A DNA stretch of 64,000 nucleotides from Campylobacter jejuni (GCA_014305285.1 JACRSG010000004.1:42826-106825), one strand, 5' to 3'; counted from the first letter of the stretch, positions 47,930 through 58,362 are shown. The notes: generated by a model not told the origin, from the letters alone. A program made the numbers and translations.

Positions 47930-48406
47930 ATGACTTGTTTATATCCTGGGACTTTTGATCCTATTACAAATGGACATTTAGATGTCATAAAACGAGCTTT
48001 AAAAATTTTCGATGAAGTCATCGTTGCTATAGCAAAAAGCGAACATAAAAAACCTTACTATGATTTAGAAAAACGTAAAGAACTTACTCTACTTGCTACA
48101 CAAAATTTAAAAAATGTTAAAATCATTGTTTTTGATAATTTACTTGTAGATTTAGCCAAAGAATTAAAAGTTAATACCATAATCCGTGGACTTAGAGCAG
48201 TGAGTGATTTTGAATACGAATTGCAAATTGGCTATGCAAATCACGCACTTTGGGAAGATATGGAAACCATTTATCTTATGCCAAGTCTAAAACATGCTTT
48301 TATTTCAAGCTCTATTGTACGCTCCATCGTAACACATGGGGGCGATGTAAGTTCTCTTGTTCCAAAAGAAATTTTACCTTTTTTAAAGGAGCAGTCTTGT
48401 ATGTAG
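47930..48406 (+). CDS. coaD: CoaD, phosphopantetheine adenylyltransferase
   Basis: A penultimate step of CoA synthesis. The HxGH-type nucleotidyltransferase motif is GTFDPITNGHLDVIKRA (7-23), and ISSSIVR (about 129-135) is the second signature. 158 residues is standard. The stop overlaps the start of tmk by ten bases. Confidence 0.95.
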   Translation: MTCLYPGTFDPITNGHLDVIKRALKIFDEVIVAIAKSEHKKPYYDLEKRKELTLLATQNLKNVKIIVFDNLLVDLAKELKVNTIIRGLRAVSDFEYELQIGYANHALWEDMETIYLMPSLKHAFISSSIVRSIVTHGGDVSSLVPKEILPFLKEQSCM

Positions 48407-48975
48407 TTTTTGAAGGCATTGACTGCGTAGGAAAAAGTACACAAATTTCACTTTTAAAAGAAATTTACAAAGACGCTATTTTCACACTCGAACCTGGTGG
48501 AACAGAATTTGGAAAGTACTTAAGAGAAATTTTACTTAACAAAAATCAACACATTAGTAAAAAAGCTGAGCTTTTGCTTTTTTTAGCTGATCGTGCTCAG
48601 CATTTTGAAGAGATCTTAAAAACCAATCAAAATAAACTCATTATTAGCGATAGAAGTTTTATTTCAGGTATGGCTTATGCTAAAGATTTTCAAAACGATT
48701 TGCTTTTTGCTTTAAATAGCTTTGCCTTAGATGATTTTTTTCCACAAAAAATCATCTTTTTAAAAGGAGATGAAAAACTTATCAAAGAACGTCTCAATCA
48801 AAAAGAACTAGATAGCATAGAAAAACGTGGTATTGAGTATTTTTTAAGCGTGCAAGATAAACTCGAAAAAGTGCTTCATTTTTTAAAAGAAAAAATTTCT
48901 ATAGAAATTTTAACACTTAACGCAAAAGAAAGTAAAGAAAATTTACATCAACAAATAAAGGAATTTTTACAATGA
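48397..48975 (+). CDS. tmk: Tmk, thymidylate kinase
   Basis: Phosphorylates dTMP to dTDP. The protein starts with TTG at 48397 (MYVVFEGIDCVGKST); a longer reading from 48250 would lie within coaD. The P-loop is FEGIDCVGKST (5-15), and the dTMP/lid motifs are EPGGTEFGKYLRE and DRSFISGMAYA. AAGGAG precedes the TTG. About 192 residues. It overlaps hisS by four bases. Confidence 0.93.
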   Translation: MYVVFEGIDCVGKSTQISLLKEIYKDAIFTLEPGGTEFGKYLREILLNKNQHISKKAELLLFLADRAQHFEEILKTNQNKLIISDRSFISGMAYAKDFQNDLLFALNSFALDDFFPQKIIFLKGDEKLIKERLNQKELDSIEKRGIEYFLSVQDKLEKVLHFLKEKISIEILTLNAKESKENLHQQIKEFLQ

Positions 48976-50198
48976 TTAACGCTTTAAAAGGAATGAAAGA
49001 TTTATTAGATAAAGATGTATATTATTATGAAAAAATGATTAAAACCTGTGAAGAAGTAGCCAAAAACTATGGTTTTACTTTTATCAATACACCACATTTA
49101 GAACCTTGCACCCTTTTTAAAAGAAGCGTAGGAGAAAGCTCTGATATAGTGGGTAAAGAAATGTATGAATTTATCGATAAAGGTAAAAATCATGTTTGCA
49201 TGCGTCCTGAAGGAACTGCTGGAGTTGTGCGTGCCTATATAGAAAAAAAATTTGATAAAAACACTAGTGTAAAAAGGTGGTTTTATCATGGTTCTATGTT
49301 TCGCTATGAAAGACCTCAAAAGGGACGCTTAAGAGAATTTCATCAATTTGGTGTTGAAAGTTTTGGAAATGCAAGCGTTTATGAAGATGCAAGTATTATT
49401 TTAATGCTAGTGGAAATTTTTTCACGCTTAGATATTAAATTTAAGCTACTGATTAACTCTTTAGGTTGTTTAGAATGTATGCCAAAATATCGTGAAAATT
49501 TAATACATTTTTTAAATAGCAAGAAAGGTTTTTGTGAAGATTGTTTGCGTAGAAAAAACTTAAATCCTATTCGTGTTTTAGACTGCAAAAATGAACATTG
49601 TCAAAACCTACTTAACGACTCTCCGCTTTTAAATCAAAATTTATGCTCATCTTGCCAAAAAGACTTTGAAATTTTACAAAACGTTTTAAAGGAAAATGGA
49701 GTGGATTTTGAAGTTGATTCTAAGCTCGTTAGAGGACTTGATTACTACTCTAAAACGACTTTTGAATTTATTAGCGATGAAATTGGTGCAAAAACTGCTA
49801 TTGCAGGGGGTGGAAGATATGATAAACTCATTGAATATCTTGATGGAAAAAGTGGTTTTGGTGTAGGTTTTGCCATCGGTATAGAAAGAATTATAGCTAT
49901 TTTAGAACAAAAAGAAGAAAAAACCCAAAGAGAAGGAATTTATCTTTGTGCCATGGATGAAATTTATATCCAAAAACTTTTGCGTATCGCTACAAATTTA
50001 AGAAAAGAACGTAAAGTGCTTTTAAGCTATGAAGCAAGAAAACTAACTAAACATCTTGAAAATGCAGATAAAAATAATGCTGAAATTTTTCTTTGTATGG
50101 GAGAAAATGAAGCACAAGATGAAAGTTTATTTTATAAAAACTTAGCAAAAAAAGAAGAAAAAATGATTAAAATTTCAGATTTAAAGAAAGTTTTATGA
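48972..50198 (+). CDS. hisS: HisS, histidyl-tRNA synthetase
   Basis: A class II synthetase of 408 residues. Motif 2 FYHGSMFRYERPQKGRLREF, the histidine-binding RGLDYYSKTTFEF and motif 3 GFGVGFAIGIERI are present, and a cysteine-rich insertion (four CxxC-like pairs, about 157-215) lies between. It begins inside the tmk stop and ends inside the speA start. Confidence 0.95.
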   Translation: MINALKGMKDLLDKDVYYYEKMIKTCEEVAKNYGFTFINTPHLEPCTLFKRSVGESSDIVGKEMYEFIDKGKNHVCMRPEGTAGVVRAYIEKKFDKNTSVKRWFYHGSMFRYERPQKGRLREFHQFGVESFGNASVYEDASIILMLVEIFSRLDIKFKLLINSLGCLECMPKYRENLIHFLNSKKGFCEDCLRRKNLNPIRVLDCKNEHCQNLLNDSPLLNQNLCSSCQKDFEILQNVLKENGVDFEVDSKLVRGLDYYSKTTFEFISDEIGAKTAIAGGGRYDKLIEYLDGKSGFGVGFAIGIERIIAILEQKEEKTQREGIYLCAMDEIYIQKLLRIATNLRKERKVLLSYEARKLTKHLENADKNNAEIFLCMGENEAQDESLFYKNLAKKEEKMIKISDLKKVL

Positions 50199-52030
50199 TG
50201 GATTATGGTATTGATATTTGGGGAAATGAAAATTTTATTATCAAAAATGGTAAAGTTTGTATCAATCATGAGAAAAAACCCGCTATTATTGATATAGTTA
50301 AAGAATTAAGAGATGATGGATATAAAGGTCCTTTACTTTTAAGATTTCCTCATCTTATCCAAAAACAAATTGAAAATATTTACGGAAATTTCAACAAAGC
50401 AAGAAAAGAATTTGGCTACAAAGGAGGATTTAACGCTGTTTATCCTTTAAAGGTCAATCAATACCCTGGTTTTGTAAAAAACCTTGTAAAACTTGGAAAA
50501 GACTATAACTACGGACTTGAAGCAGGTTCTAAAGCAGAACTTTTACTCGCTATGGCTTATAATAACGAAGGTGCTCCTATTACAGTAAATGGTTTTAAAG
50601 ATAGAGAACTTATCAATATAGGCTTTATCGCAGCTGAAATGGGACATAACATCACCTTAACCATAGAAGGACTTAACGAACTTGAATCTATCATAGACAT
50701 AGCTAAAGAACGCTTTAAACCTAAACCAAACATAGGCTTACGTGTACGTTTGCATTCTGCTGGAATTGGAATTTGGGCAAAAAGCTGTGGAATTAATTCT
50801 AAATTTGGACTTACCTCCACTGAACTTATAGAAGCCGTAAATTTACTTAAAGAAAACAAGCTTTTAGAACAATTTACCATGATACACTTTCATCTAGGCT
50901 CACAAATTACCGAAATTCATCCCTTAAAAAAAGCCTTAAATGAAGCAGGAAATATCTATACAGAACTTAGAAAAATGGGAGCTAAAAATCTAAAAGCCAT
51001 TAATCTTGGCGGTGGTTTAGCCGTAGAATACTCGCAATTTAAAAATGAAAAAAGCAGAAACTACACCTTAAGAGAATACGCTAACGATGTGGTTTTTATC
51101 CTAAAAAATATAGCCGAGCAAAAAAAAGATTTAGAGCCTGATATTTTCATAGAAAGCGGGCGTTTTATAGCAGCCAATCACGCTGTTTTAATCGCTCCTG
51201 TACTAGAACTTTTTTCACAAGAGTATGCAGAAAACAAGCTTATACTTAAAAAACAAAATCCAAAACTTATCGATGAGCTTTATGATCTTTATAAAAGTAT
51301 AAAATCTTCCAATGCCTTAGAATACTTGCACGATAGCATCGATCATTTAGAAAGCATTTTAACCCTTTTTGATTTAGGTTATGTAGATTTACAAGATCGT
51401 TCTAATGCCGAAATTTTAACTCATCTGATCACAAAAAAAGCTATCTTACTTTTAGGCGATAAGCAAAATCCTGCAGATTTACTTGCCATACAAGATGAAG
51501 TGCAAGAAAGGTATTTGGTAAATTTTTCGCTCTTTCAAAGCATACCTGATTTTTGGGGCTTGGAGCAAAATTTCCCTATCATGCCGCTTGATCGCTTAGA
51601 TGAAGAACCAACCCGAAGTGCAAGTATTTGGGATATAACCTGCGATAGCGATGGAGAAATTTCATACTCTAAAAACAAACCTTTATTTTTACACGATGTA
51701 GATGTAGAAAAAGAAAATTATTTTCTAGGATTTTTTCTTGTAGGTGCTTACCAAGAAGTACTTGGAATGAAACACAATCTTTTTACTCATCCTACTGAAG
51801 CTATCATAAGCATCAATGAAAAAAGCTACGAAGTTGAGGGAATCATAGAAGCACAATCCATACTTGATGCTTTAGAAGATTTAGACTATGATATACACGC
51901 TATTATGGATATACTTAATGAACGCATAAGTAATTCCAAGCTTGTAAATGACAAACAAAAAAAGCATATTTTAGGCGAGCTTTATCTTTTCTTAAATGAT
52001 AATGGTTATTTAAAAAGCATAGGAGTTTAG
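50195..52030 (+). CDS. speA: SpeA, arginine decarboxylase
   Basis: A PLP enzyme making agmatine from arginine, feeding polyamine synthesis. The PLP lysine is in NAVYPLKVNQYPG (about Lys88), HFHLGSQI and NLGGGLAVEY are conserved, and the C-terminal DIFIESGR and TCDSDGEI (Cys) motifs complete the fold. 611 residues. Two adjacent ATG codons overlap the hisS stop, so the start is ambiguous by one codon. Confidence 0.93.
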   Translation: MMDYGIDIWGNENFIIKNGKVCINHEKKPAIIDIVKELRDDGYKGPLLLRFPHLIQKQIENIYGNFNKARKEFGYKGGFNAVYPLKVNQYPGFVKNLVKLGKDYNYGLEAGSKAELLLAMAYNNEGAPITVNGFKDRELINIGFIAAEMGHNITLTIEGLNELESIIDIAKERFKPKPNIGLRVRLHSAGIGIWAKSCGINSKFGLTSTELIEAVNLLKENKLLEQFTMIHFHLGSQITEIHPLKKALNEAGNIYTELRKMGAKNLKAINLGGGLAVEYSQFKNEKSRNYTLREYANDVVFILKNIAEQKKDLEPDIFIESGRFIAANHAVLIAPVLELFSQEYAENKLILKKQNPKLIDELYDLYKSIKSSNALEYLHDSIDHLESILTLFDLGYVDLQDRSNAEILTHLITKKAILLLGDKQNPADLLAIQDEVQERYLVNFSLFQSIPDFWGLEQNFPIMPLDRLDEEPTRSASIWDITCDSDGEISYSKNKPLFLHDVDVEKENYFLGFFLVGAYQEVLGMKHNLFTHPTEAIISINEKSYEVEGIIEAQSILDALEDLDYDIHAIMDILNERISNSKLVNDKQKKHILGELYLFLNDNGYLKSIGV

Positions 52031-52669
52031 ATGAATTTTTGGGGTACTATAAAAGAAGATTTTTCTCAGCCAAAGGCACAAGATCCAGCTTTTAATTCTT
52101 ACATAGAACTTTTTGTTAATTATCCTGGAGTGTGGGCTGTAGTAAATTATCGCTTTGCGCACTTTTTTTACATAAGAAATTTTAAACGCATTGCTAGAAT
52201 AATTAGTGGAATTTCACAATTTCTAACTGGAGTAGATTTACACCCTGGAGCAAAACTTGGGAGACGTGTTTTTATAGATCATGCTAATGGGGTAGTTATA
52301 GGTCAAACAGCAATCATAGAAGATGATGTTTTAATTTATCAAGGCGTTACTTTAGGTGGAACAAGTCTTGAAAAAGGTATCAAACGTCATCCAACTATAA
52401 AAAAGGGGGTGATTATAGGTTCAGGTGCAAAAGTACTTGGTAATATCACCATAGGAGAAAATGCCAAAATAGGCTCAAATGCTGTAGTTGTTAAAGATGT
52501 AGGTGCAAATTTAACTGCCGTTGGTATTCCTGCTTATATTATCGAAGAGCGTAAAAATAAAAATATTAGAGCTATAGATGCAAATTGCGATGATAAGTTA
52601 GAAAAGTTAGAAAAGAAAATTTTAGAACTTGAAAATCTTATATTAAAACAACTTGAATCACAAAAATAA
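52031..52669 (+). CDS. cysE: CysE, serine O-acetyltransferase
   Basis: Makes O-acetylserine for cysteine synthesis. A short alpha-helical N-terminus is followed by a left-handed beta-helix of hexapeptide repeats (about 60-165): DLHPGAKLGRRVFIDHANG then QTAIIEDDVLIYQGVTLGG. The catalytic His-Asp pair is in IDHANGVVIG. 212 residues is normal. The ATG follows directly after the speA stop. The C-terminal tail is a helix, not the usual inhibitory tail. Confidence 0.93.
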   Translation: MNFWGTIKEDFSQPKAQDPAFNSYIELFVNYPGVWAVVNYRFAHFFYIRNFKRIARIISGISQFLTGVDLHPGAKLGRRVFIDHANGVVIGQTAIIEDDVLIYQGVTLGGTSLEKGIKRHPTIKKGVIIGSGAKVLGNITIGENAKIGSNAVVVKDVGANLTAVGIPAYIIEERKNKNIRAIDANCDDKLEKLEKKILELENLILKQLESQK

Positions 52670-52803
52670 TAATTTTTTATAATATGTAAAATTTTATATA
52701 TTATTATACATATTAATTTTTCTTAAAAATGAATACAAATTTTCACATTATTGAAATTTATAACTCATTTTTAAATTACATTTATTATCAAAATCCAATT
52801 TTC

Positions 52804-52812
52804 TGTTAAAAT
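52804..52812 (+). promoter_or_regulatory. probable extended -10 promoter of the aspartate aminotransferase gene
   Basis: TGTTAAAAT, an extended -10 (TGn plus TAAAAT), lies 29 bases before the ATG at 52841. The rest of the 171-base gap after cysE is AT-rich with no other readable signal. Confidence 0.45.
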
Positions 52813-52840
52813 TAAACAAAAAATTATTAAGGATTGAAAA

Positions 52841-54007
52841 ATGCTTACAAAAAGATCTCAAGTTTTAGAAGAATCTATCACTTTAGCCATCACTGCGCTT
52901 GCTAATGAACTTAAAGCCAAAGGCGAAGATATAATTAGTTTTTCAGCAGGCGAACCTGATTTTGACACACCGCAAATCATCAAAAATGCTGCTATAAGTG
53001 CTATTGAAAAAGGATGTGGAAAATATACTGCTGTTGCGGGAATTCCTGAAGTATTAAAAGCTATTCAAACTAAATTTAAAAAAGATAATAATCTTGATTA
53101 TGAAACAAGCGAAATCATCACCAATGTAGGTGCAAAGCACTCTCTTTTTGAATGCATAGAGTGTTTAGTAGAAAAAAATGATGAAGTGATTATCCCTAGT
53201 CCTTACTGGGTAAGCTATCCTGAAATGGTAAAATTTGCAGGTGGAAAACCTGTATTTATAGAAGGCTTAGAAGAAAATGGCTTTAAAATTACCGCTGAAC
53301 AATTAAAAAAAGTCATCACACCTAAAACCAAAGTTTTAATGCTAAACTCCCCTTCAAATCCTGTAGGATCGATTTATTCTAAAGAAGAATTAACTCAAAT
53401 TGCCAAAGTTTTAGAAGGAACACAAATTACAGTTTTAAGTGATGAAATGTATGAAAAACTTCGCTACGATGGTTTTGATTTTGTAGCTTTTGCAAGCGTA
53501 AATGAAGATACTTTAAAACGCACTGTAACTATTAATGGACTTAGCAAATGTGGAGCTATGCCAGGATGGCGTTTTGGCTATATGGCAAGCAAAAATAAAG
53601 CCCTAATTTCAGCCGTTAAAAGACTTCAAGGACAAAGCACTTCAAATATTTGCTCCATTACCCAACATGCAGCCATTCCTGCACTAAACGGAGAATGTGA
53701 TAAGGATATAGAAAAAATGCGTCAAGCCTTTGAAAAACGCCGCAATTTAGCCTTAGATATGCTTAAACAAATCCCAAATATCAGTGTTTATAAACCAGAA
53801 GGTGCTTTTTATCTTTTTGTAAATATACAAAAAATAGAAAAAGACTCTATGAAATTTTGCCAAAAATTACTCGAACAAGAAAAAGTTGCCGTTGTTCCAG
53901 GAATAGGTTTTGGGATGGATGGATACTTTAGACTTTCTTATGCTACAAGTGATGAACTCATCAAAAAAGGTTTAGAAAGAATAACAAATTTCATTGCTTC
54001 TTATTAA
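52841..54007 (+). CDS. aspB: aspartate aminotransferase (class I)
   Basis: A 388-residue PLP enzyme converting aspartate and 2-oxoglutarate to oxaloacetate and glutamate. FSAGEPDFDTP (33-43), NSPSNPVGSIYS, SDEMYEKLRYDG and the lysine in GLSKCGAMPGWRFGY (Lys about 232) are family signatures. C-terminal PEGAFYLFV and RLSYATSDE complete the fold. The small convergent cupin lies next to it. Confidence 0.93.
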   Translation: MLTKRSQVLEESITLAITALANELKAKGEDIISFSAGEPDFDTPQIIKNAAISAIEKGCGKYTAVAGIPEVLKAIQTKFKKDNNLDYETSEIITNVGAKHSLFECIECLVEKNDEVIIPSPYWVSYPEMVKFAGGKPVFIEGLEENGFKITAEQLKKVITPKTKVLMLNSPSNPVGSIYSKEELTQIAKVLEGTQITVLSDEMYEKLRYDGFDFVAFASVNEDTLKRTVTINGLSKCGAMPGWRFGYMASKNKALISAVKRLQGQSTSNICSITQHAAIPALNGECDKDIEKMRQAFEKRRNLALDMLKQIPNISVYKPEGAFYLFVNIQKIEKDSMKFCQKLLEQEKVAVVPGIGFGMDGYFRLSYATSDELIKKGLERITNFIASY

Positions 54008-54013
54008 GTCCTA

Positions 54014-54039
54014 AAGCCTTAAAAATTAATTTAAGGCTT
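54014..54039. terminator. inverted repeat between convergent aspB and the cupin gene
   Basis: AAGCCTTAAA (54014-54023) and TTTAAGGCTT (54030-54039) pair perfectly around six bases. It lies seven bases after the aspB stop and covers the stop codon of the convergent gene, so it probably ends both transcripts. Confidence 0.6.
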
Positions 54040-54372
54040 CTTAAGCACAGCATTTACCCTTTGAATACTATCTGACTTATTTAAACTCAATCTTATTATA
54101 GAATTTTCTAATCCACCTAAAGAATGTGCTACATTTGCCTCTAAACTTATCATATCTAAAGCATTTAATTCAAATTTTTCCTTTTCTACTTCAAACCAAA
54201 TTTTACCACTTAAAACTTGAACATGTATAGCAAAAGGAGCTTTATGCTCTTTCATCACGCTATCTTTAGCTAATAAAATTTGAATTTCTTTGCCTTTTTC
54301 ATTGTTAATTAAAACATTAATCTTCACTTCTTTTGGGCTAAATTCCGCCCTATTCCATTGAATGATTTTCAC
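54031..54372 (-). CDS. small cupin-fold protein
   Basis: A 113-residue protein. The middle has HKAPFAIHVQVLSGKIWFEVE, split here from its tail, then MISLEANVAHSLGGLE: a single cupin barrel with a His-rich entry and exit. The usual metal set (HxH, E, H) is only partly visible, so an enzyme role is doubtful; a sugar- or metal-responsive sensor is possible. It is the last apparently intact gene before the decayed region. The ribosome site is AGGAG. Confidence 0.7.
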   Translation of the reverse strand: MKIIQWNRAEFSPKEVKINVLINNEKGKEIQILLAKDSVMKEHKAPFAIHVQVLSGKIWFEVEKEKFELNALDMISLEANVAHSLGGLENSIIRLSLNKSDSIQRVNAVLKKP

Positions 54373-54437
54373 AAAATCTCCTTTTTTAGTTTTATAAAAC
54401 TATAGCAAAAACCAAAATAGATTAAACTTATGTTAAT

Positions 54438-55095
54438 TTATCCTTTTTTCCACCAAAAATCCTGTTTAAATTTAGCTCCTATTTCATAAGCCTCACTCAT
54501 TTTTGATGTGATAAAGGCAAATCTAAATTTTCATAAATAAATTTTACCACATCATTCCACGCGTGAGTTCCTGCTAAAAATCTCCCCAATGTATAGGCAT
54601 TACAGCTTTTGCATTAAGATCTTTTGCTTCTTTTAAAATCTGTTCAGGAAAAGAATGTGAAAAAGGCCAAGCGACATTAAATTGCCCGCTTTCAAGACAA
54701 GCTAAATCAAAACCTCCAAAATACTCACCTATTTTTTTAAAATGCATAAAATATCCTCCATCTCCACTAAAAAACACTCTCTTATCCACACTTAAAATTC
54801 CATCACAAAAGAGACAAAGAGTTTTGTTTTTACCATCACCTCTGCTTGAGCTGTGCTGTGTAGGTGTTGCAATGATTTTTAAATCATCAAATTCTACTCC
54901 ACTCCACCAATCAAGCTCTATGATTTTTTCTCATTCACCCATAACTTTTTAAATAATTCCCCACCTTTAAAGGTGTAATGAAAAATTTAGCCTTATCTTT
55001 TAAGGCTTTTACACTCTTAGCATCCCAATGATCAAAATGTGAATGCGTGATAATAACAGCAAAAATTTCATTAAAATGGTGCATTTTTAAAAGCC
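54438..55095 (-). pseudogene. 5'-truncated, frameshifted metal-dependent hydrolase (UlaG/NAPE-PLD-type fold)
   Basis: Pieces in several frames reassemble a metallo-beta-lactamase-fold protein: AVIITHSHFDHWD (zinc motif HxHxDH), TQHSSSRGDG, RVFFSGDGGYFMHFKKIGEYFG, AVMPIHWGDF and a C-terminus QDFWWKKG (stop at 54438). The N-terminal 80 or so residues are missing and the frame is broken at least three times. The piece begins within a few bases of the end of the hsdR remnant, so the missing part was probably lost when that locus or its neighbour was rearranged. Confidence 0.85.
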
Positions 55096-55098
55096 TTG

Positions 55099-56305
55099 TT
55101 AATAAAAGAAATTTAACTCCAAAATATCTTGAATTTTATCTTTCAAAAGTGCATCAAACTCGATACGAGAATTTTGCATATCGAATTTACTAAAAGTTTC
55201 CCGTATTCTTTCATTTTTTGTTATATCATCTTTTATCATATAAAATTTTAGCCATTTTATCACTTTCATTAAAGTCTATATTTGCATATTTGTTGTTAAA
55301 ATCTTTGATGATATTTGCAAGCCCTTCTAATTCAGCTTCAGAACTTTTGCTTGAACCATCTGCAAAGAAGGCTTTGACTCTCTATTTCCTTGCAAAATGA
55401 TATCTTGTGTTTTATCAAGTTGTAAGCGATAACTATCAAAATCCACATTATCTAAAATTCCTCTGACTAAATCCTCTGATTTAGGCAAGATGATCTTGTT
55501 AGCAAGTTTTTTAAGTAATATAGAGTTTTTCAAGCTCTATATCTTCATGAGTATTTACAAAATCTAGCACGAAGGTGTTTTCTTTATTTTTGCAAGTTCG
55601 GTTTAGTCTTGATAGAGTTTGTACTTACTCCACTTAATGCTTTATCTACATACATAGTATCTAATAATGGCTCATCAAATCCGGTGTGGATAATTTTTTC
55701 TTAAATATTCCCTAAAAACAAGATAGTACTTCACAGCATTTTCTCTTGAGCTTATTACAATCATACCTTTTGCTTTGCCATTTATCTTTTTAAAACTATT
55801 TTGAAAAAAGTGCTCGCACATGATTTGTGATTTTTGTTCGATTGTTTTTATATTGTTTTGTACATAGACTTTTAGCTCTTTTTATCGTATTTTGGATTAT
55901 CATTTGTGCAAGATATGATTTTATAGTAACTTTTATAAGTTATATAACCTTTGAGTACATCGAGTATAAAGCCTTCTTCTATGGCTTATTTCATCGAGTA
56001 AAGATGAAAAGGAATAAACTTTTGCCCTCCACCAACATCGTAAGGCATACCAAACATTTCTAAGGTTTTTGGCTTAGGAGTAAATGCAAAATACGAAGCA
56101 TTGCTTTGGAGCTTTTTATTTTTTATGATTTCTAAAATTTCATCATCTAAATTTTGATTTTCATTACTGCTTTTATCTCTTATGGCTTCTACCATTTTTT
56201 GAGCATTACTTCCGTATTTTCATTTGTCCTTTTGATGTAGCCATTATTTTTTAACAAATACGATTCTATGAAATTTTCTAAATCTTTTTCTTTGTAATTA
56301 GTCAT
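55099..56305 (-). pseudogene. hsdR: remnant of hsdR, type I restriction endonuclease subunit
   Basis: The start is well preserved: AAGGAG, then ATG at 56305 and MTNYKEKDLENFIESYLLKNNGYIKR. The frame then jumps to the helicase core TPKPKTLEMFGMPYDVGG with KFIPFHLYSMK, so the nuclease and Walker regions are gone. The C-terminal part (SEDLVRGILDNVDFDSYRLQ, later SRIEFDALLKDKIQDILELN, both trimmed) ends at 55099. About 1.2 kb is left of an expected 3 kb, with many frame breaks. Confidence 0.88.
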
Positions 56306-56318
56306 TCTTTTCTCCTTT

Positions 56319-56699
56319 TTATAAATTAATCCTACCGCATACAGCTTGATTTATGAGTGTGGTTTTATATTCTTTTATGAGTTTTATTTGTTTTTCGGTT
56401 TTTTCTATTAACAAATCTATTTTTTCACATTTTTGATCTAAAAATCTGGCCTATATTTTCTATTGTAACTTTATTTAAAATAAGTTCTTTCCACTGTATA
56501 TAATAATAAGATTTAGTATAATAAAATATATAATCTGATAAAGCGATTTTTTATTAATTGATTCTTTTATTGATAATTCTGCGGTTTCATTTACCCCATA
56601 AGTAAGTTTATCTGAAATAATATATTTTAACTTGACTAATTCCCAATGCTGTGGAATTTCCCAAAGCCATTCTATACCACTATCTTTAAAATTTTTCAT
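56319..56699 (-). pseudogene. hsdS: remnant of hsdS, type I specificity subunit
   Basis: The N-terminus of the first target-recognition domain (SGIEWLWEIPQHWELVKLKY) is in frame from 56699. It then degenerates, and a C-terminal helix IDLLIEKTEKQIKLIKEYK followed by INQAVCGRINL ends at 56319. Both target domains and the central repeats are gone: about 380 bases remain of 1.2 kb. It is between hsdM (13 bases away) and hsdR (13 bases away). Confidence 0.88.
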
Positions 56700-56712
56700 T
56701 GTATGATCTCTC

Positions 56713-58362
56713 TTAAAAGATCTTGCACTTCTTTTCTAGTTTTTCTAATTCGCTGTTTATCTCTTTTAGTTTCCTTGGTGGAGTGTAAGTATAAAAGTAT
56801 TTGTTAAAAAGTATTTCATAACCCACACTCCAAGCTATCCAAGAATTTTTTACATAGGATTTTACTTCTGTGTCGTAGTAACTTTGTATGTCTGTTTTGA
56901 GTGGAATTGTTAGTTTTATCGCTATTGATGATGAGATTTTCTTCGTTTTTTTGAGCTTTAAGCCTAAAAATTTGATAAATTCTTCTATGCTTTTTGGTTT
57001 TTCTAGGGTGATTTTAGTATAGCCAAAATCTTCATTGTCATAAATTTTGCAGTCTTTGTTGGTTGCATTTTCTAAAAATAATTTAGTGATTCTTTCTATA
57101 TGTTCTTTAGTGATTTCATTTTGTTTAGAGCCTAAAGACTTTTTCATTTTTGAAAAATACTCTTTATTTGTAGCGTTTATAAGCCAAACTTTGCCTTTTA
57201 TATTCTGGCTTTTTGTTGGTGATGATCCATATAAAAGTAGAGGAATGCCGGTGTTATAAAACATATTTGTAGGTAGAGCGATTATAGCTTCAAGATAATC
57301 ATTTTCTATGATGTATTTTCTTATGGCTACCATGCCACCATCAGAGTTAAAAAGCGATGAGCCATTATGTACACTTGCGATACGAAAACCCAAAGGGGTG
57401 TCAAATTTCATCTTGCTGAGCATATTGAGCAAAAACATCATTTGCCCATCGCTTTTGCTTGTGATACCTACGCTAAATCTTGGGTCATTGCAAGTTGAAT
57501 TTGAGCCTTTCTTTTCTACGCCTAGAATTTTTTGATCATTTTCCCAAGACTTACCATAAGGTAGATTGCTAAGCATGAAATCAAATTGCAAATTTTGTTG
57601 ATCATTGCTTAAAGTAGAGCCAAATTTATGCGATCTGGATTTTCGCCTTTGATCAGCATATCCGCTTTACATATAGCGTAAGCTTCGGAGTTGATTTCTT
57701 GTCCGTAAAGATAAATATTTGCCTTTGATTGTATAAGTCCTTCAGGAATGAATTCTTTTGATTCTGTGAGCATACCACCGCTTCCGCAAGCATTATCATA
57801 AATAAGTCATGTTCCTTGCTTAATCTGCTCTTTTACAGGTAAAAATACAAGATGAATCATAAGCTCTATAATCTCTCTTGGGGTAAAGTGTTCTCCGGCT
57901 TCTTTGTTGTTTTCTTCGTTAAATTTACGGATAAGCTCTTCAAAAACATAACCTATACCAAGATTACTCAAGCCTTTGTGGATAACATTACCTTTTTCAT
58001 CCAAAATATCTTCTATACCGAAATTTACCTTAGGCGAGCAAAATCTTTCTATAATGCCAAAAAGTATGTTGGATTCTAAGGGTATCGAGTTGGTTTTTGA
58101 ATTTAAAATTTAAAATGATGTCTTTGATATTTTCACTAAAACAATCAAGATAATTCTCAAAATTTATTCTTATGTTTTTTGGATCGTTTAGAAAGGTTTG
58201 TAGATTAAATTGAGAATAATTAAAAAGCCTAGATTATTCCCGTGTTTTCCGCCTAATAAGATAACGTCGCGGTTTTACCCTTTACATAAACATCACGAAG
58301 CAAATCATCTGCCACACTCTCCATATAAAGTTGATAATGGGTTGGAATTGGCTTTGTTCCAT
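56713..58362 (-). pseudogene. hsdM: remnant of hsdM, type I DNA methyltransferase subunit
   Basis: Start at 58362 (MEQSQFQPIINFIW, AAGGA before it), then a frameshift to VADDLLRDVYVKGK. Further pieces: GYVFEELIRKFNEENNKEAGEHFTPREI (57807-58004, cut here), NACGSGGMLTES (SAM motif I) and, in the longest open piece (56713-57591), SNLPYGKSW, where NPPY would be expected at the catalytic motif IV. Multiple frame breaks and the N-L-P-Y change mean no active methylase. It heads the order M-S-R on the minus strand. Confidence 0.9.

Noticed and set aside
48250..48396. Upstream extension of tmk to an ATG at 48250
   Set aside because: It lies in another frame of coaD and extends Tmk beyond its conserved start; the TTG at 48397 with AAGGAG fits.
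55827..56063. 78-codon plus-strand frame
   Set aside because: Antisense to the hsdR remnant, with no supporting start signal.
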